The notes: generated by a model not told the origin, from the letters alone. A stretch of DNA of 64,000 nt from Streptomyces sp. NBC_01454 (GCF_036227565.1 NZ_CP109460.1:7316001-7380000), one strand, 5' to 3'; counted from the stretch's first letter, positions 45,627-53,888 are shown. Numbers and translations: made by a program.

Positions 45627-46744
45627 CCCGCACCGGCGCCACGGCGACGGCGGAGCGCGTGGTGCACATGGTTCTGCCCGGCGATGTCGACGATCCGGCG
45701 GCACCCAGCGGCGGCAACATCTACGACCGCCGGGTGTGCCGCGACCTCCCGGCGGCGGGGTGGCGGGTGCACCCGTACGCCGCGCCCGGTGGCTGGCCGC
45801 GGCCGGACGACGCCGCCCGCGCGGGGCTGGCGCGGCAACTGGCACAACTGCCGGACGACAGCGTTGTCCTGCTCGACGGACTCGTCGCCTGCGGCGTCCC
45901 GGAGGTGATCCTCCCCGAGGCGGACCGGTTGCGGCTCGCCGTCCTGGTCCATCTGCCGCTGGGCGACGAGACCGGGCTCGACTCCGCGGTGGCGGCCGAA
46001 CTGGATGCCCGCGAACGCCGTACCCTGCACGCCGTGGAGGCCGTGGTGGCCACCAGCGACTGGGCCGCCCGCCGGCTCGTCGCACACCACGGACTGCCGG
46101 CCGCGCGCGTCCATGTCGCCCGGCCGGGGGCCGACCCGGCACCCGTCGCGGCCGGCACCGACGGCGCCACCGGCCTGCTGTGCGTCGCCTCGGTCACCCC
46201 CCGCAAGGGCCAGCACCTCCTGGTGGAGGCGCTGGCGGAGGTCGCCGAACTGCCCTGGCGCTGCACCTTCGTCGGAGGGCTCGCCCGCGATCCCGGCTAC
46301 GCCGGCCAACTGCGCCGCCGATTGGACGAGTTGGGGCTCGGCGACCGGATCACTTTCACCGGGCCGCGGGCCGGCGCCGAGCTGGACGCGTGCTACGCCG
46401 CCGCCGATCTGCTGCTGCTCGCCTCGTACGCCGAGACCTATGGCATGGTCGTCACCGAGGCGCTGGGGCGCGGGATTCCGGTACTGGCCACGGACGTGGA
46501 CGGCGTACCGGAAGCGGTCGGCCGGGCCGCGGACGGCGCGGTGCCCGGACTTCTGGTACCGCCCGGAGAGCCGGCGGCGCTCGCCGGCGCACTCCGTGAC
46601 TGGCTCGGGGAGCCGCAACTCCGCGGCCGGCTGAAGGAAGCGGCGCGCGGGCGGCGTGCCATGCTGGAGGGGTGGGAGATGACGTCGCACAGTCTGGCCG
46701 GCACACTCGAACGGCTTCGGCACGAGCCACGGAGCGCACGATGA
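45623..46744 (+). CDS. Glycosyltransferase family 4
   Basis: This 373-residue GT-B enzyme has an N-terminal [15 protein letters not shown] acceptor loop and an N-terminal-domain end at [18 protein letters not shown]. The C-terminal donor domain has [16 protein letters not shown] and the EX7E-like motif [20 protein letters not shown]. It likely transfers a sugar from an NDP-sugar onto the pathway intermediate or a lipid acceptor. GTG 45623 overlaps the preceding stop (GTGA), and its stop overlaps the next start (ATGA). Confidence 0.87.
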   Translation: MTRTGATATAERVVHMVLPGDVDDPAAPSGGNIYDRRVCRDLPAAGWRVHPYAAPGGWPRPDDAARAGLARQLAQLPDDSVVLLDGLVACGVPEVILPEADRLRLAVLVHLPLGDETGLDSAVAAELDARERRTLHAVEAVVATSDWAARRLVAHHGLPAARVHVARPGADPAPVAAGTDGATGLLCVASVTPRKGQHLLVEALAEVAELPWRCTFVGGLARDPGYAGQLRRRLDELGLGDRITFTGPRAGAELDACYAAADLLLLASYAETYGMVVTEALGRGIPVLATDVDGVPEAVGRAADGAVPGLLVPPGEPAALAGALRDWLGEPQLRGRLKEAARGRRAMLEGWEMTSHSLAGTLERLRHEPRSAR

Positions 46745-47607
46745 GCGACCCCGACCGGCCCCGATTCGCCCCTGACTGGCTGGAGTTGCGGGAGCGCGCC
46801 GATGCCGCGGCCCGTGCGCCGGAACTGCTGCGTCCGCTGCGCGAACGGCTGGCCGCGCAGCCGGCTCCGGACGGCGGCACCCGGGGCCTGGTGATCCGTG
46901 ACCTCGGCTGTGGCACCGGCTCGATGGGGCGCTGGCTCGCCGTCCGGCTGCCCGGGCCGCAGCACTGGATCCTGCACGACCACGACCCGCTGCTGCTCGC
47001 GCACGCCGGGGCGCGGATGCCGGAGACCGCCGCCGACGGCACGCCCGTTCGGGCCACGACCGCGCGCGGCGATCTGGCCGACCTCGGCGCCGGCGACCTC
47101 GCCGGCACCTCGTTGGTGACCGCCTCCGCGCTGCTCGATCTGCTCACCCGCGACGAGGTGGAGGAGCTCGCCGAGGCCTGTGTCGGCGCGGGCTGCCCGG
47201 CGCTGCTGGCGCTCTCCGTCGCCGGGCGGGTCGAGCTGTCCCCCTCCGATCCCCTCGACACCGAGTTCGCCGAGGCCTTCAACGACCATCAGCGCCGCAC
47301 GGACCGGGGCCGCGGCCTGCTCGGTCCGGACGCCATCGTGGCGGCCGTCGCGGCGTTCGAGCGGCGCGGTGCGACGGTCCTGGTGCGGTCCAGCCCCTGG
47401 CGGCTCGGCAGCGCCGAGTCGGCGCTGATCGCCGAATGGCTGCGCGGCTGGGTCGGCGCCGCGCACGCCCAGCGCCCGGAGCTGGCGCCCGACGCCGTGG
47501 CCTATCTGCGCCGCCGGCTGGAGGAGTGCGCGGCGGGGGAGCTGAACATCGAGGTGCACCACACCGATCTGCTGGCGCTGCCCCGGCCCGTGTCCGGGAG
47601 CGTGTGA
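46741..47607 (+). CDS. Class I SAM-dependent methyltransferase
   Basis: This 288-residue protein has motif I VIRDLGCGTGSMGRWLA, the acidic strand-2 end WILHDHDPLLL and the post-motif stretch GTSLVTASALLDLLT. The usual motif III is replaced by CPALLALSVAGRVEL. The C-terminal half is helical and unlike known small-molecule methyltransferases. It lies between the glycosyltransferase and a membrane protein, overlapping both, and likely modifies the glycosylated intermediate. Confidence 0.8.
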   Translation: MSDPDRPRFAPDWLELRERADAAARAPELLRPLRERLAAQPAPDGGTRGLVIRDLGCGTGSMGRWLAVRLPGPQHWILHDHDPLLLAHAGARMPETAADGTPVRATTARGDLADLGAGDLAGTSLVTASALLDLLTRDEVEELAEACVGAGCPALLALSVAGRVELSPSDPLDTEFAEAFNDHQRRTDRGRGLLGPDAIVAAVAAFERRGATVLVRSSPWRLGSAESALIAEWLRGWVGAAHAQRPELAPDAVAYLRRRLEECAAGELNIEVHHTDLLALPRPVSGSV

Positions 47608-48614
47608 TGGACCGGTCCCGCTGGGCGGCATGGCTCAGGATGCTCGCGGGGCTGGCGATCCTGGTGGCGTTGGTGTGGCATCTGGGATCCGGTGCCTTCG
47701 TGTCGGGCCTGCGCCGGATCGACGCCGGCACACTGCTGGCCGGGCTCGGCATCGGCGTGCTGACCACGGTGTGCAGCGCCTGGCGCTGGTCGCTGGTGGC
47801 CCGCGGCCTGGGGCTGCGGCTGCCGCTGGGCCGGGCCGTCGCGGACTACTACCGGGCGCTGTTCCTCAACGCGGCCCTGCCCGGCGGTGTGCTGGGCGAT
47901 GTGCACCGCGCGGTACGCCACGGGCAGACCTCCGGTGACCTGGGCCGCGGCGTCCGTGCGGTGGTCCTGGAGCGCACCGCGGGCCAGCTCGTCCTGCTCG
48001 TCGCGGGGGCGGCGGTGCTGCTCGCCCGGCCCTCCCCGGTCCTGGCACCGGTCGCCCGTTTCCTCACCTCGCCCGCCGTCGCGCTGTCCGCGGCCGCGGT
48101 GGCCGTGCTGCTGACGGTGGCCGCGCTCCGGCTGCGGGCGCGCCGGGGTGCCTCACGGGCCGAACGCGCCGTCCGCCGCACGCTGGCCGAGGTACGCCAG
48201 GGCCTGCTCGCCCGCGAGGTGTGGCCCGGTGTCGCGCTCTCGTCCGTGGCGGTTCTGACGGGCTACCTCGGGATGTTCGTGCTGGCGGCCCGGGTGGCCG
48301 GCGCCACCGCGCCGGTCGCCGAACTGGTGCCGCTGGTGGTGCTGGCGCTGCTGGCGATGGCGCTGCCGCTGAACGTCGGCGGCTGGGGCCCACGCGAAGG
48401 CGTCGCCGCGTGGGCCTTCGGCGCCGCCGGACTAGGCGCGTCGCAGGGGCTCACCACCGCCGTCATCTACGGCGTGCTGGCCTTCGTGGCGAGCCTGCCC
48501 GGCGCCGCGGTCCTCCTCGTCCGACGCTCCGTCACCCGTCACGGCGAGCGGCCGCAGGTCGAGCTCGAAGAGCGTGTCCTCGCCGAGCAGGGCGCGGCGC
48601 AGCGGCGGGCGTAG
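47607..48614 (+). CDS. LPG-synthase-type membrane protein (UPF0104 / flippase-like)
   Basis: This 335-residue protein has about eight helices. ADYYRALFLNAALPGGVLGD and the later MALPLNVGGWGPREGVAAWA match the membrane part of lysylphosphatidylglycerol synthases (LPG_synthase_TM), which occurs alone as a putative lipid flippase or modifier. ATG 47607 shares a base with the preceding stop; GTG 47604 is an alternative. Its last 183 bases overlap the opposite-strand reductase gene. A role in moving or attaching a lipid-linked product is inferred from context. Confidence 0.83.
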   Translation: MDRSRWAAWLRMLAGLAILVALVWHLGSGAFVSGLRRIDAGTLLAGLGIGVLTTVCSAWRWSLVARGLGLRLPLGRAVADYYRALFLNAALPGGVLGDVHRAVRHGQTSGDLGRGVRAVVLERTAGQLVLLVAGAAVLLARPSPVLAPVARFLTSPAVALSAAAVAVLLTVAALRLRARRGASRAERAVRRTLAEVRQGLLAREVWPGVALSSVAVLTGYLGMFVLAARVAGATAPVAELVPLVVLALLAMALPLNVGGWGPREGVAAWAFGAAGLGASQGLTTAVIYGVLAFVASLPGAAVLLVRRSVTRHGERPQVELEERVLAEQGAAQRRA

Positions 48615-49355
48615 CGCCTCCCGCATCACCGGCGTGCCGGGAAACCGCAGACCGGGCACGCCGTCACCGAGCAGCACCGGCGCGACCGTGACGTACAGCC
48701 GGTGCAGCGCACCGTCCTGCAGGAACCGCGACACGGTGACCCCGCCGCCCTCTATCAGCACCCGGCCCAGACCACGCCGGGCCAGCGTGTCCAGCAGCCG
48801 CCCCGGGGCGAACGCCGCCGCGTCCGGCAGGACCAGGACCTCGACCCCGGAGGGCGGGGACACGGGGGCGATGCCCGGGCCCACCACCCAGAGTGTCGGT
48901 GCCGCCCCGTCGGTGAACACCCCGCTGTGCACTGGCACCCGCCCCCGCGGATCGAGCACCACCCGCACCGGGTTGTCGCCCGTGCACGCGCGCACGGTCA
49001 GCCGCGGATCGTCCGCCACCGCGGTGCCCGCGCCCACGACCACCGCATCGGCGAGCGCACGCAGCCGGTGCAGATGGCAGCGGTCCTCCGGGCCGGTGAC
49101 GAAGTCGGCGTCGCCCGTACGCGTCGCGATGAAGCCGTCCAGGCTCTGCCCGAGCTGGGCGAAGGCGAAGCGCGGACCGGCCAGGCACAGGGGCAGATAG
49201 CGGGCGGCGAGTTCCACCGCCTCCGGTGTGGCGGGCGGTCCCCACCGCAGCGCGCCGTCGTCGCCGGGCACCAGTCCGGCGGCCCGCGCCCCCGCTGTCG
49301 TACGGATCTCCCGCAGCCGGTCCCAGGCGGCTGCCGCGTCGAGAGTCTCAGCCAT
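48432..49355 (-). CDS. RibD C-terminal-type pyrimidine reductase
   Basis: This 307-residue protein has a DHFR-like reductase domain from about residue 60: AQLGQSLDGFIATRTGDADF, then HRLRALADAVVVGAGTAVAD, PVRVVLDPRG and VLIEGGGVTVSRFL. In riboflavin synthesis this fold reduces the ribosyl group of the GTP-derived pyrimidine. The cytidine-deaminase-like half of RibD is absent, replaced by about 60 residues of unknown structure. The last 30 residues are low-complexity and antisense to the flippase gene. ATG 49355 overlaps the creatininase stop by eight bases. Confidence 0.83.
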   Translation of the reverse strand: MAETLDAAAAWDRLREIRTTAGARAAGLVPGDDGALRWGPPATPEAVELAARYLPLCLAGPRFAFAQLGQSLDGFIATRTGDADFVTGPEDRCHLHRLRALADAVVVGAGTAVADDPRLTVRACTGDNPVRVVLDPRGRVPVHSGVFTDGAAPTLWVVGPGIAPVSPPSGVEVLVLPDAAAFAPGRLLDTLARRGLGRVLIEGGGVTVSRFLQDGALHRLYVTVAPVLLGDGVPGLRFPGTPVMREALRPPLRRALLGEDTLFELDLRPLAVTGDGASDEEDRGAGQARHEGQHAVDDGGGEPLRRA

Positions 49356-50103
49356 TGTCCGCCGCCCCCGCGCCGAAGAGTGCGGCATATTCGCCGAATG
49401 TCTCGGTCAGCCCGGCCAGCAATTCCTGCCCCTTGTGGGCGGATGCCAGGGAAGGCCGTCCGATGACACCGGATTGGGTATAGGCCGACATGCCCAGCGT
49501 CAGGAGGTGCTTCCGGTCATCGGCGACGCAATCCGCCGATTCGTAGCCGTCCTTGACCAATTCGGGATGGGCATGCAGCAGAATGGACGTCTCGGCCTCT
49601 CCGGCATGCATATCGGTGTGCCCGGACGTCTCCACCCCGGCCCGGGTGCGTGCCCGGTCCCAGTCGGCCGATCCGGGGAACAGTGCCATCCGCACACCGC
49701 TCCCGGCGGATTCCTGAACGACATTGCGCAGGACGTAATTCCCGCCGTGCCCGTTGACAAGAATGAGGGTGCCGATACCCGACCGGCGGAGCGAATCGGC
49801 GATGTCCGTGACGACCGCGTGCAGGGTGCGCGCCGAAATGCTGACGGTCCCCGGCCAGGCGGCGTGTTCGTGGGAACAGGACACCGTCAGCGGCGGCAGC
49901 AGCTGGACGGGATGGGCGGCCGCCAGCTCCCGGGCGATGGTGCAGGCGATCACCGTGTCGGTGGCCAGCGGCAGAAAGGCACCGTGCTGTTCGAAGCTGC
50001 CGATGGGCAGCACGGCCATCGCCGGCTGCCGCGCCCGTACGTCCTCGGTGGTGTCGGCCGGCCACGGGCCGGGTGGCGAAGTCGGGGATCCCGAAGCGGT
50101 CAT
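49348..50103 (-). CDS. Creatininase-family amidohydrolase
   Basis: This 251-residue protein has the family metal ligands: Glu38, His40 and Asp49 in LPIGSFEQHGAFLPLATDT, then VNGHGGN, and TDMHAGEAETS with His166 and Glu169. The fold includes creatininase, mycofactocin MftE and the archaeal ArfB deformylase, which removes the formyl group from the GTP-derived formamidopyrimidine. Beside a GTP cyclohydrolase II and a RibD-type reductase, an ArfB-like or ring-opening hydrolysis is the most attractive role, but is inference. ATG 50103 is divergent from the cyclohydrolase gene. Confidence 0.87.
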   Translation of the reverse strand: MTASGSPTSPPGPWPADTTEDVRARQPAMAVLPIGSFEQHGAFLPLATDTVIACTIARELAAAHPVQLLPPLTVSCSHEHAAWPGTVSISARTLHAVVTDIADSLRRSGIGTLILVNGHGGNYVLRNVVQESAGSGVRMALFPGSADWDRARTRAGVETSGHTDMHAGEAETSILLHAHPELVKDGYESADCVADDRKHLLTLGMSAYTQSGVIGRPSLASAHKGQELLAGLTETFGEYAALFGAGAADNG

Positions 50104-50125
50104 GGGTGCTGCGGCCTTTCGTCGC

Positions 50126-50140
50126 TGACTCACCGAGTCA
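50126..50140. promoter_or_regulatory. Dyad in the divergent promoter of the cyclohydrolase and creatininase genes
   Basis: TGACTC-ACC-GAGTCA is a perfect 6+6 inverted repeat with a three-base spacer. It lies 22 bases upstream of the creatininase start and 74 upstream of the cyclohydrolase start. One regulator could control both arms. No regulator gene is in the cluster. Confidence 0.45.
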
Positions 50141-50214
50141 TGGTCTTCGCAGCATACTTGTTGTGTTCTGAGCGAGTCCTGCCGATCATTTCCCCGCGCG
50201 GGTACGATCACGCC

Positions 50215-50898
50215 ATGATGGACCCCGACGACGATGCCGTGCGCAACCTCCGTGTCGCTTTCGACGATGGCCCCGGCCAAAAACCGGGCGTGGAACGGGT
50301 GGTGGAGGTCAGGCTGCCCACCACATACGGCGAATTTCTCGCCGTCGGTTATCTCGACCACCGCACCGGCATCGAGCAAGTGGCGCTGGTCCACGGCGAT
50401 GTAGCCGGCGAGCTGACGCTGACCCGGATGCATTCGGAATGCCTGACCGGCGACGCCTTTGCGTCCACCCACTGCGAATGCGGCGACCAATTGTCCGCGG
50501 CGCTGCGCGCGATCGTGGCGGAAGGCCGCGGCATTCTGGTCTATCTCCAGGGCCACGAGGGCCGGGGTATCGGGCTGCTGGCCAAGCTCCAGGCGATGCG
50601 GCTGCAGGAGGGCGGGCTCGACACGGTGGAGGCGAACATCGCCCTCGGGCTGCCCGTCGACGCCCGCGACTACGGCGCCGCGGCGGAGATCCTGCGGGAC
50701 CTGGGCGTGCGGTCGGTGCGGCTGATGTCGAACAATCCGCGCAAGCGCGAGGCGCTGGTGCGGCACGGCATCCCCGTCGCCGAACAGGTCCCGCTGCTGA
50801 TGCCGCCCCGTGCGGAGAACATCCGCTACCTCCGCGCCAAACGCGAGCGCCTCGACCACGATCTGCCGCATCTGGACGGCATCACCGGCCTGTCCTGA
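50215..50898 (+). CDS. GTP cyclohydrolase II
   Basis: This 227-residue stand-alone GCHII has the zinc Cys residues 76, 87 and 89 in HSECLTGDAFASTHCECG, the active-site YLQGHEGRGIGL with Tyr110 retained, and RLMSNNPRKREAL for the substrate phosphates. Retention of the Tyr predicts release of formate and the diaminopyrimidine product. A Met at this position marks the streptomycete paralogue that leaves the formyl group on. It lacks the RibB domain of housekeeping RibBA and sits with unusual partners, so it probably feeds a secondary pathway. Tandem ATGs occur at 50215. Confidence 0.9.
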   Translation: MMDPDDDAVRNLRVAFDDGPGQKPGVERVVEVRLPTTYGEFLAVGYLDHRTGIEQVALVHGDVAGELTLTRMHSECLTGDAFASTHCECGDQLSAALRAIVAEGRGILVYLQGHEGRGIGLLAKLQAMRLQEGGLDTVEANIALGLPVDARDYGAAAEILRDLGVRSVRLMSNNPRKREALVRHGIPVAEQVPLLMPPRAENIRYLRAKRERLDHDLPHLDGITGLS

Positions 50899-50934
50899 CA
50901 CGGCAGGAGGCCCCCTCGGGCGGCAGGCATGCGA

Positions 50935-50976
50935 CGAGGGAGGGTCCACGACCTCGCGGTCGCTGACCCTCCCTCG
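50935..50976. terminator. Bidirectional terminator after the cyclohydrolase gene
   Basis: CGAGGGAGGGTC pairs perfectly with GACCCTCCCTCG around an 18-base loop, between two convergent genes (cyclohydrolase ending at 50898 and cbtA ending at 51004). Confidence 0.8.
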
Positions 50977-51003
50977 GTGACCGGCCGGCCGGGGGCCGCC
51001 GGA

Positions 51004-51756
51004 TCAGGAGACGGCGGCTGTCGCCCGTTCGGCCGCGGCGGCTTCCTGCCGCGCCGGCAGGACTCGCTCCGCGAGGTGACCGAAGACCAGCCCGAAAGCC
51101 GTCCACAGCACCAGCTGGATGGCGATCGCCGACAGCCGGAACTGCCAGAGCAGGGTGGCGGAGAAGGCGGACGGTACCTCGTTGATGGCGGGCAGGAACG
51201 CATACGCGAGGCCCACGGCGACCACGAACGCGGCGCCGGCCGCGATCGTGGCGTACCAGTTGCCCAGCTTCGGAGCCAGCCGCCGTCCGAGGATCGTGGC
51301 GGCGACGGCCAGCAGGATGCCGAGCAGCATCATCAGGAAATACAGCGCGGTGCGCTTGCCGATGGTGTCGGGGTCACCGACGGACGGCGGGCTGGCCGGG
51401 TACTTCAGGAACGGGACGAGGTAGACGGCCAGCATCGCCGCTCCGGAGAGCAGCACGGCCGTGGCACGGGCACCGAAGCGGCCGATCCGCCCCAGCACGA
51501 AGCAGAAGGCCAGTGCGGCGATACCGCCCAGTGCCACGCCGTAGACCAGGACGCCGGTCGCCAGCCCCGCGGTGGACTGCAGTCCGCGGCTGACGACCGC
51601 CATCTCGTGTTCGTGGCGGTGTGCTTCCTCGAACGCGATGGCGGCGTCCACCCGCGGTTCGCCCAGCAGATAGGCGACGACGAGGGCCAGGACGCCGGCT
51701 GCCAGACCGGCGAGCATCCCGCGCATCAGAAGGGCTCTGATGGTGACGGAGTTCAT
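51004..51756 (-). CDS. cbtA: CbtA, putative cobalt transporter subunit
   Basis: This 250-residue membrane protein has five to six helices starting RALLMRGMLAGLAAGVLALV. An extracytoplasmic FEEAHRHEHEMAVVSRGLQS loop is rich in His and Glu, as in CbtA proteins, which are thought to take up cobalt for vitamin B12 synthesis. ATG 51756 lies 15 bases after the cbtB stop. It is under the cobalamin riboswitch upstream of cbtB. Confidence 0.9.
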   Translation of the reverse strand: MNSVTIRALLMRGMLAGLAAGVLALVVAYLLGEPRVDAAIAFEEAHRHEHEMAVVSRGLQSTAGLATGVLVYGVALGGIAALAFCFVLGRIGRFGARATAVLLSGAAMLAVYLVPFLKYPASPPSVGDPDTIGKRTALYFLMMLLGILLAVAATILGRRLAPKLGNWYATIAAGAAFVVAVGLAYAFLPAINEVPSAFSATLLWQFRLSAIAIQLVLWTAFGLVFGHLAERVLPARQEAAAAERATAAVS

Positions 51757-51771
51757 GGGTGCGGCGTCCGA

Positions 51772-51990
51772 TCAGTGGCAGGGGAAGCCGAGGAGGTGGC
51801 GTCCGTCGTGGACCCACTCGTGGACCCCGGTGCCGGAGAGCAGCGAGGTCGCGCCTTGTTCCGCGCCGATGAAGTACAGCAGGACGAGCATCAGGACGCC
51901 GAAGAACAGGGCCCAGGGGGCGATGGCCTTGAGGGGGATCGGGGTGGGGGTGACGGCGCCGGTGGCCGGGGGTGCGATGGTCTGAGCCAT
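51772..51990 (-). CDS. cbtB: CbtB, small cobalt transporter subunit
   Basis: This 72-residue protein has one membrane helix (APWALFFGVLMLVLLYFIGA) and a metal-binding tail HEWVHDGRHLLGFPCH, the typical His-rich CbtB end. AGGAGG precedes ATG 51990. It is translated with cbtA, 15 bases downstream. Upstream lies a cobalamin riboswitch, so high B12 should turn the pair off. Confidence 0.9.
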   Translation of the reverse strand: MAQTIAPPATGAVTPTPIPLKAIAPWALFFGVLMLVLLYFIGAEQGATSLLSGTGVHEWVHDGRHLLGFPCH

Positions 51991-52299
51991 GGCAGTACCT
52001 CCTGTGCGGGGAACTCGCGTCCCTTGTCGGTGGAGTGCGTAACAACATGCCGGGTCTGGCTCGCCCGGTCCCGGCCCTGCTGGGCTGGTAAAGACCGGAC
52101 ATACAGTGGCGCGACCGCGCCGGGATCCCACCGGCTTCCGTCATGTCGTCGTCAATATCATCGGGAAGGTACCGCGAACCGACCCCCGGGCCAAGGCCGC
52201 CGAGGGGGCGGAGTGGTGCAGGGCAGGGCGCACCGGAGGGGCAACTCCCTTGTGGGGGAGAGCTGTTGCCCTCGCGGACGGCAAGCGGGAGAAGGAGAC
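51991..52299. other. 309-bp divergent leader region
   Basis: On the minus strand it holds the cobalamin riboswitch for cbtBA. On the plus strand, before the phosphatase-like gene, a long hairpin (GGGCAAC/GTTGCCC with inner TCCC/GGGGA pairs, about 52239-52276) precedes the ribosome site and may be an attenuator. No additional gene is present. Confidence 0.5.
52030..52175 (-). promoter_or_regulatory. Cobalamin riboswitch upstream of cbtBA
   Basis: Read on the minus strand, the leader contains GGAAGCCGGTGGGATCCC, then the B12 box GGCGCGGTCGCGCCACTGTA (52103-52122 region) and GAGCCAGACCC further down. These are the conserved elements of the cobalamin aptamer. The exact ends are approximate. It lies about 40-190 bases upstream of cbtB and should reduce its expression when adenosylcobalamin is bound. 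Confidence 0.88.
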
Positions 52300-52872
52300 A
52301 TGACAACTCGGGTGATGTTGGTCTCAGCGGCCGCGGGTCAGGCGCAGCGCGAGGTGCGCTTCGACGACGACGGCCCGCTGAGCGAGGCCGGGCGGCGCCG
52401 GGCGCGGGCCGCCGCCGGGGCACTGCCGGCCGCCGGCCGGAGCCTCGTTACGCCCTCCGTCCGGTGCCGGCACACCGCCGAGGAGCTCGGGCTGCCGGTC
52501 CGGACCGCGCCGGAGCTGGCGGGCTGTGCGATGGGCGCCTGGCGCGGCCGGACCCTGGCCGAGGTCGCCGACGGCGATCCGGCCGCGGTGTCCGCCTGGC
52601 TCGCGGACCCGGACTTCGCGGCGCACGGCGGGGAGTCGCTGCGGCAGCTGTGCGCGCGGATCGCGGGCTGGCTGGCGGGGGAGGCCCAGGAGGCGGGACG
52701 GGTGCTGGCCGTTGTCGAGCCGGATGTCGTGCGGGCCGCGGCGGTGTGCGCCCTCGGCGTCCCCGAGGAGGCGTTCTGGCGGCTGGACGTCCCCCCGCTG
52801 ACCGTGACCGAGCTGAGCGGTCGCGGCGGCCGCTGGAATCTGCGGCTCGGCCGTCCGCTCGACCGCAGGTGA
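52300..52872 (+). CDS. Histidine-phosphatase-superfamily homologue without catalytic histidines
   Basis: This 190-residue protein has the layout of CobC-type phosphatases: an N-terminal strand, then LSEAGRRRARAAAGALPAAG, LVTPSVRCRHTAEELGL, GGESLRQLCARI and the late strand VLAVVEPDVVRAA. The RHG motif is replaced by LVSAAAG, and the second His (usually SHG) is replaced by Glu-Pro-Asp, so it is not expected to be a phosphatase. AAGGAG precedes ATG 52300. Its divergent position next to cbtBA hints at a role linked to cobalt or B12. Confidence 0.8.
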   Translation: MTTRVMLVSAAAGQAQREVRFDDDGPLSEAGRRRARAAAGALPAAGRSLVTPSVRCRHTAEELGLPVRTAPELAGCAMGAWRGRTLAEVADGDPAAVSAWLADPDFAAHGGESLRQLCARIAGWLAGEAQEAGRVLAVVEPDVVRAAAVCALGVPEEAFWRLDVPPLTVTELSGRGGRWNLRLGRPLDRR

Positions 52873-53009
52873 GGGCGGTGCGGCGGCACGGAACCACAAT
52901 TGATCTGTCCCCTCATCTACACATAAAGGCGACATAAGCGCAGAATAAAGAATGCGCGGCCCGATGCCACGCGGGAACGGCCAGTTTGCGAACGAAGGAG
53001 GCGAGTCGC

Positions 53010-53450
53010 ATGGCCGACGTCTCACACCACAGGGGAGATCTCGCCGGTCACCCCGATGCATCGGAGATGCAGGCCCGGTACGACCGGGTACTCGGCGGGC
53101 GGGACGTGGTACTCGTCGACGGACCGGTGTTCCTGGTCGGCCTGTACTGCGCCGTCTCGCCGTGGATCCTCCACTTCACGGCCGCACAGCCGGCGCTCGT
53201 GACGCACAACCTGATCCTCGGTATCGCGATCGCCCTGCTGGCGGTCGGGTTCACCGTGACGCCTGAGCGGATGTACGGCCTGAGCGGCGCGATGTGTGCG
53301 ATCGGCGTGTGGATGATCATCTCGCCCTGGATCGTCGGCAGTGCTCCGGACGCCGGCGTCATCTGGAACAACGTCGTGATCGGTGCCCTGACGTTCCTGC
53401 TGGGTGCCATGTGTGTCGCCGCGGCCTCGAAGAGCCGCCGCGTCACCTGA
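53010..53450 (+). CDS. SPW-repeat membrane protein
   Basis: This 146-residue protein has four membrane helices in two halves, each containing the Ser-Pro-Trp motif: CAVSPWILHF and MIISPWIVGS. The name-giving repeat is common in Streptomyces proteins of unknown role, possibly membrane sensors. AAGGAGG lies eight bases before ATG 53010. It appears monocistronic; the upstream 130 bases are A/T-richer than average and likely hold its promoter. Confidence 0.87.
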   Translation: MADVSHHRGDLAGHPDASEMQARYDRVLGGRDVVLVDGPVFLVGLYCAVSPWILHFTAAQPALVTHNLILGIAIALLAVGFTVTPERMYGLSGAMCAIGVWMIISPWIVGSAPDAGVIWNNVVIGALTFLLGAMCVAAASKSRRVT

Positions 53451-53537
53451 GACGCGCTCCCCACGGGGGGCGAGTGACACGCCGCCGACCGTACGTCCCC
53501 TCGGGGCGAGCCGGCCGGCGGCGGTGCGTGCGGGCCC

Positions 53538-53831
53538 TCACGGCGCGGCGCCACGGCGCACGGGCCGGCCGGGACGCCCCCGACGTCGCACCCGGCCGCG
53601 GTGGTCACCGCTGCCGGCGCCGATGCCGGCACCGCCGCCGGTGAGGAAGCGTCCCAGCAGCCCGGCCAGTACCAGCCCGCACGCGAGCAGCAGACCGTGT
53701 GCCAGGGCGACACCGGCGACCAGGCCGGCGGCCGCGGCGGCGGGCAGCAGCCAGGCCGGGCCGCGGCGCAGCGGCCGCGCCAGGAGCGGGCGGCGGGCGG
53801 ACGGGGTGCGGGGACGGGCGCGGTGCGCCAC
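53538..53831 (-). CDS. Small membrane protein, start uncertain
   Basis: A minus-strand frame codes for about 97 residues with one long hydrophobic stretch (LLPAAAAAGLVAGVALAHGL, continuing LLACGLVLAGLLGRFL) and a basic tail. Upstream of GTG 53831 the frame stays open as FGELTEPFRHEVAHRA, preceded by GGAGGAGGG and a CTG at 53888, so the protein may start earlier with a rare codon. I do not recognise a family. The call rests on the hydrophobic pattern and the ribosome-like site. Confidence 0.35.
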   Translation of the reverse strand: MAHRARPRTPSARRPLLARPLRRGPAWLLPAAAAAGLVAGVALAHGLLLACGLVLAGLLGRFLTGGGAGIGAGSGDHRGRVRRRGRPGRPVRRGAAP

Positions 53832-53888
53832 CTCGTGCCGGAAGGGCTCGGTGAGCTCGCCGAAAGGGCGGTCGTCATACGGGGACAG

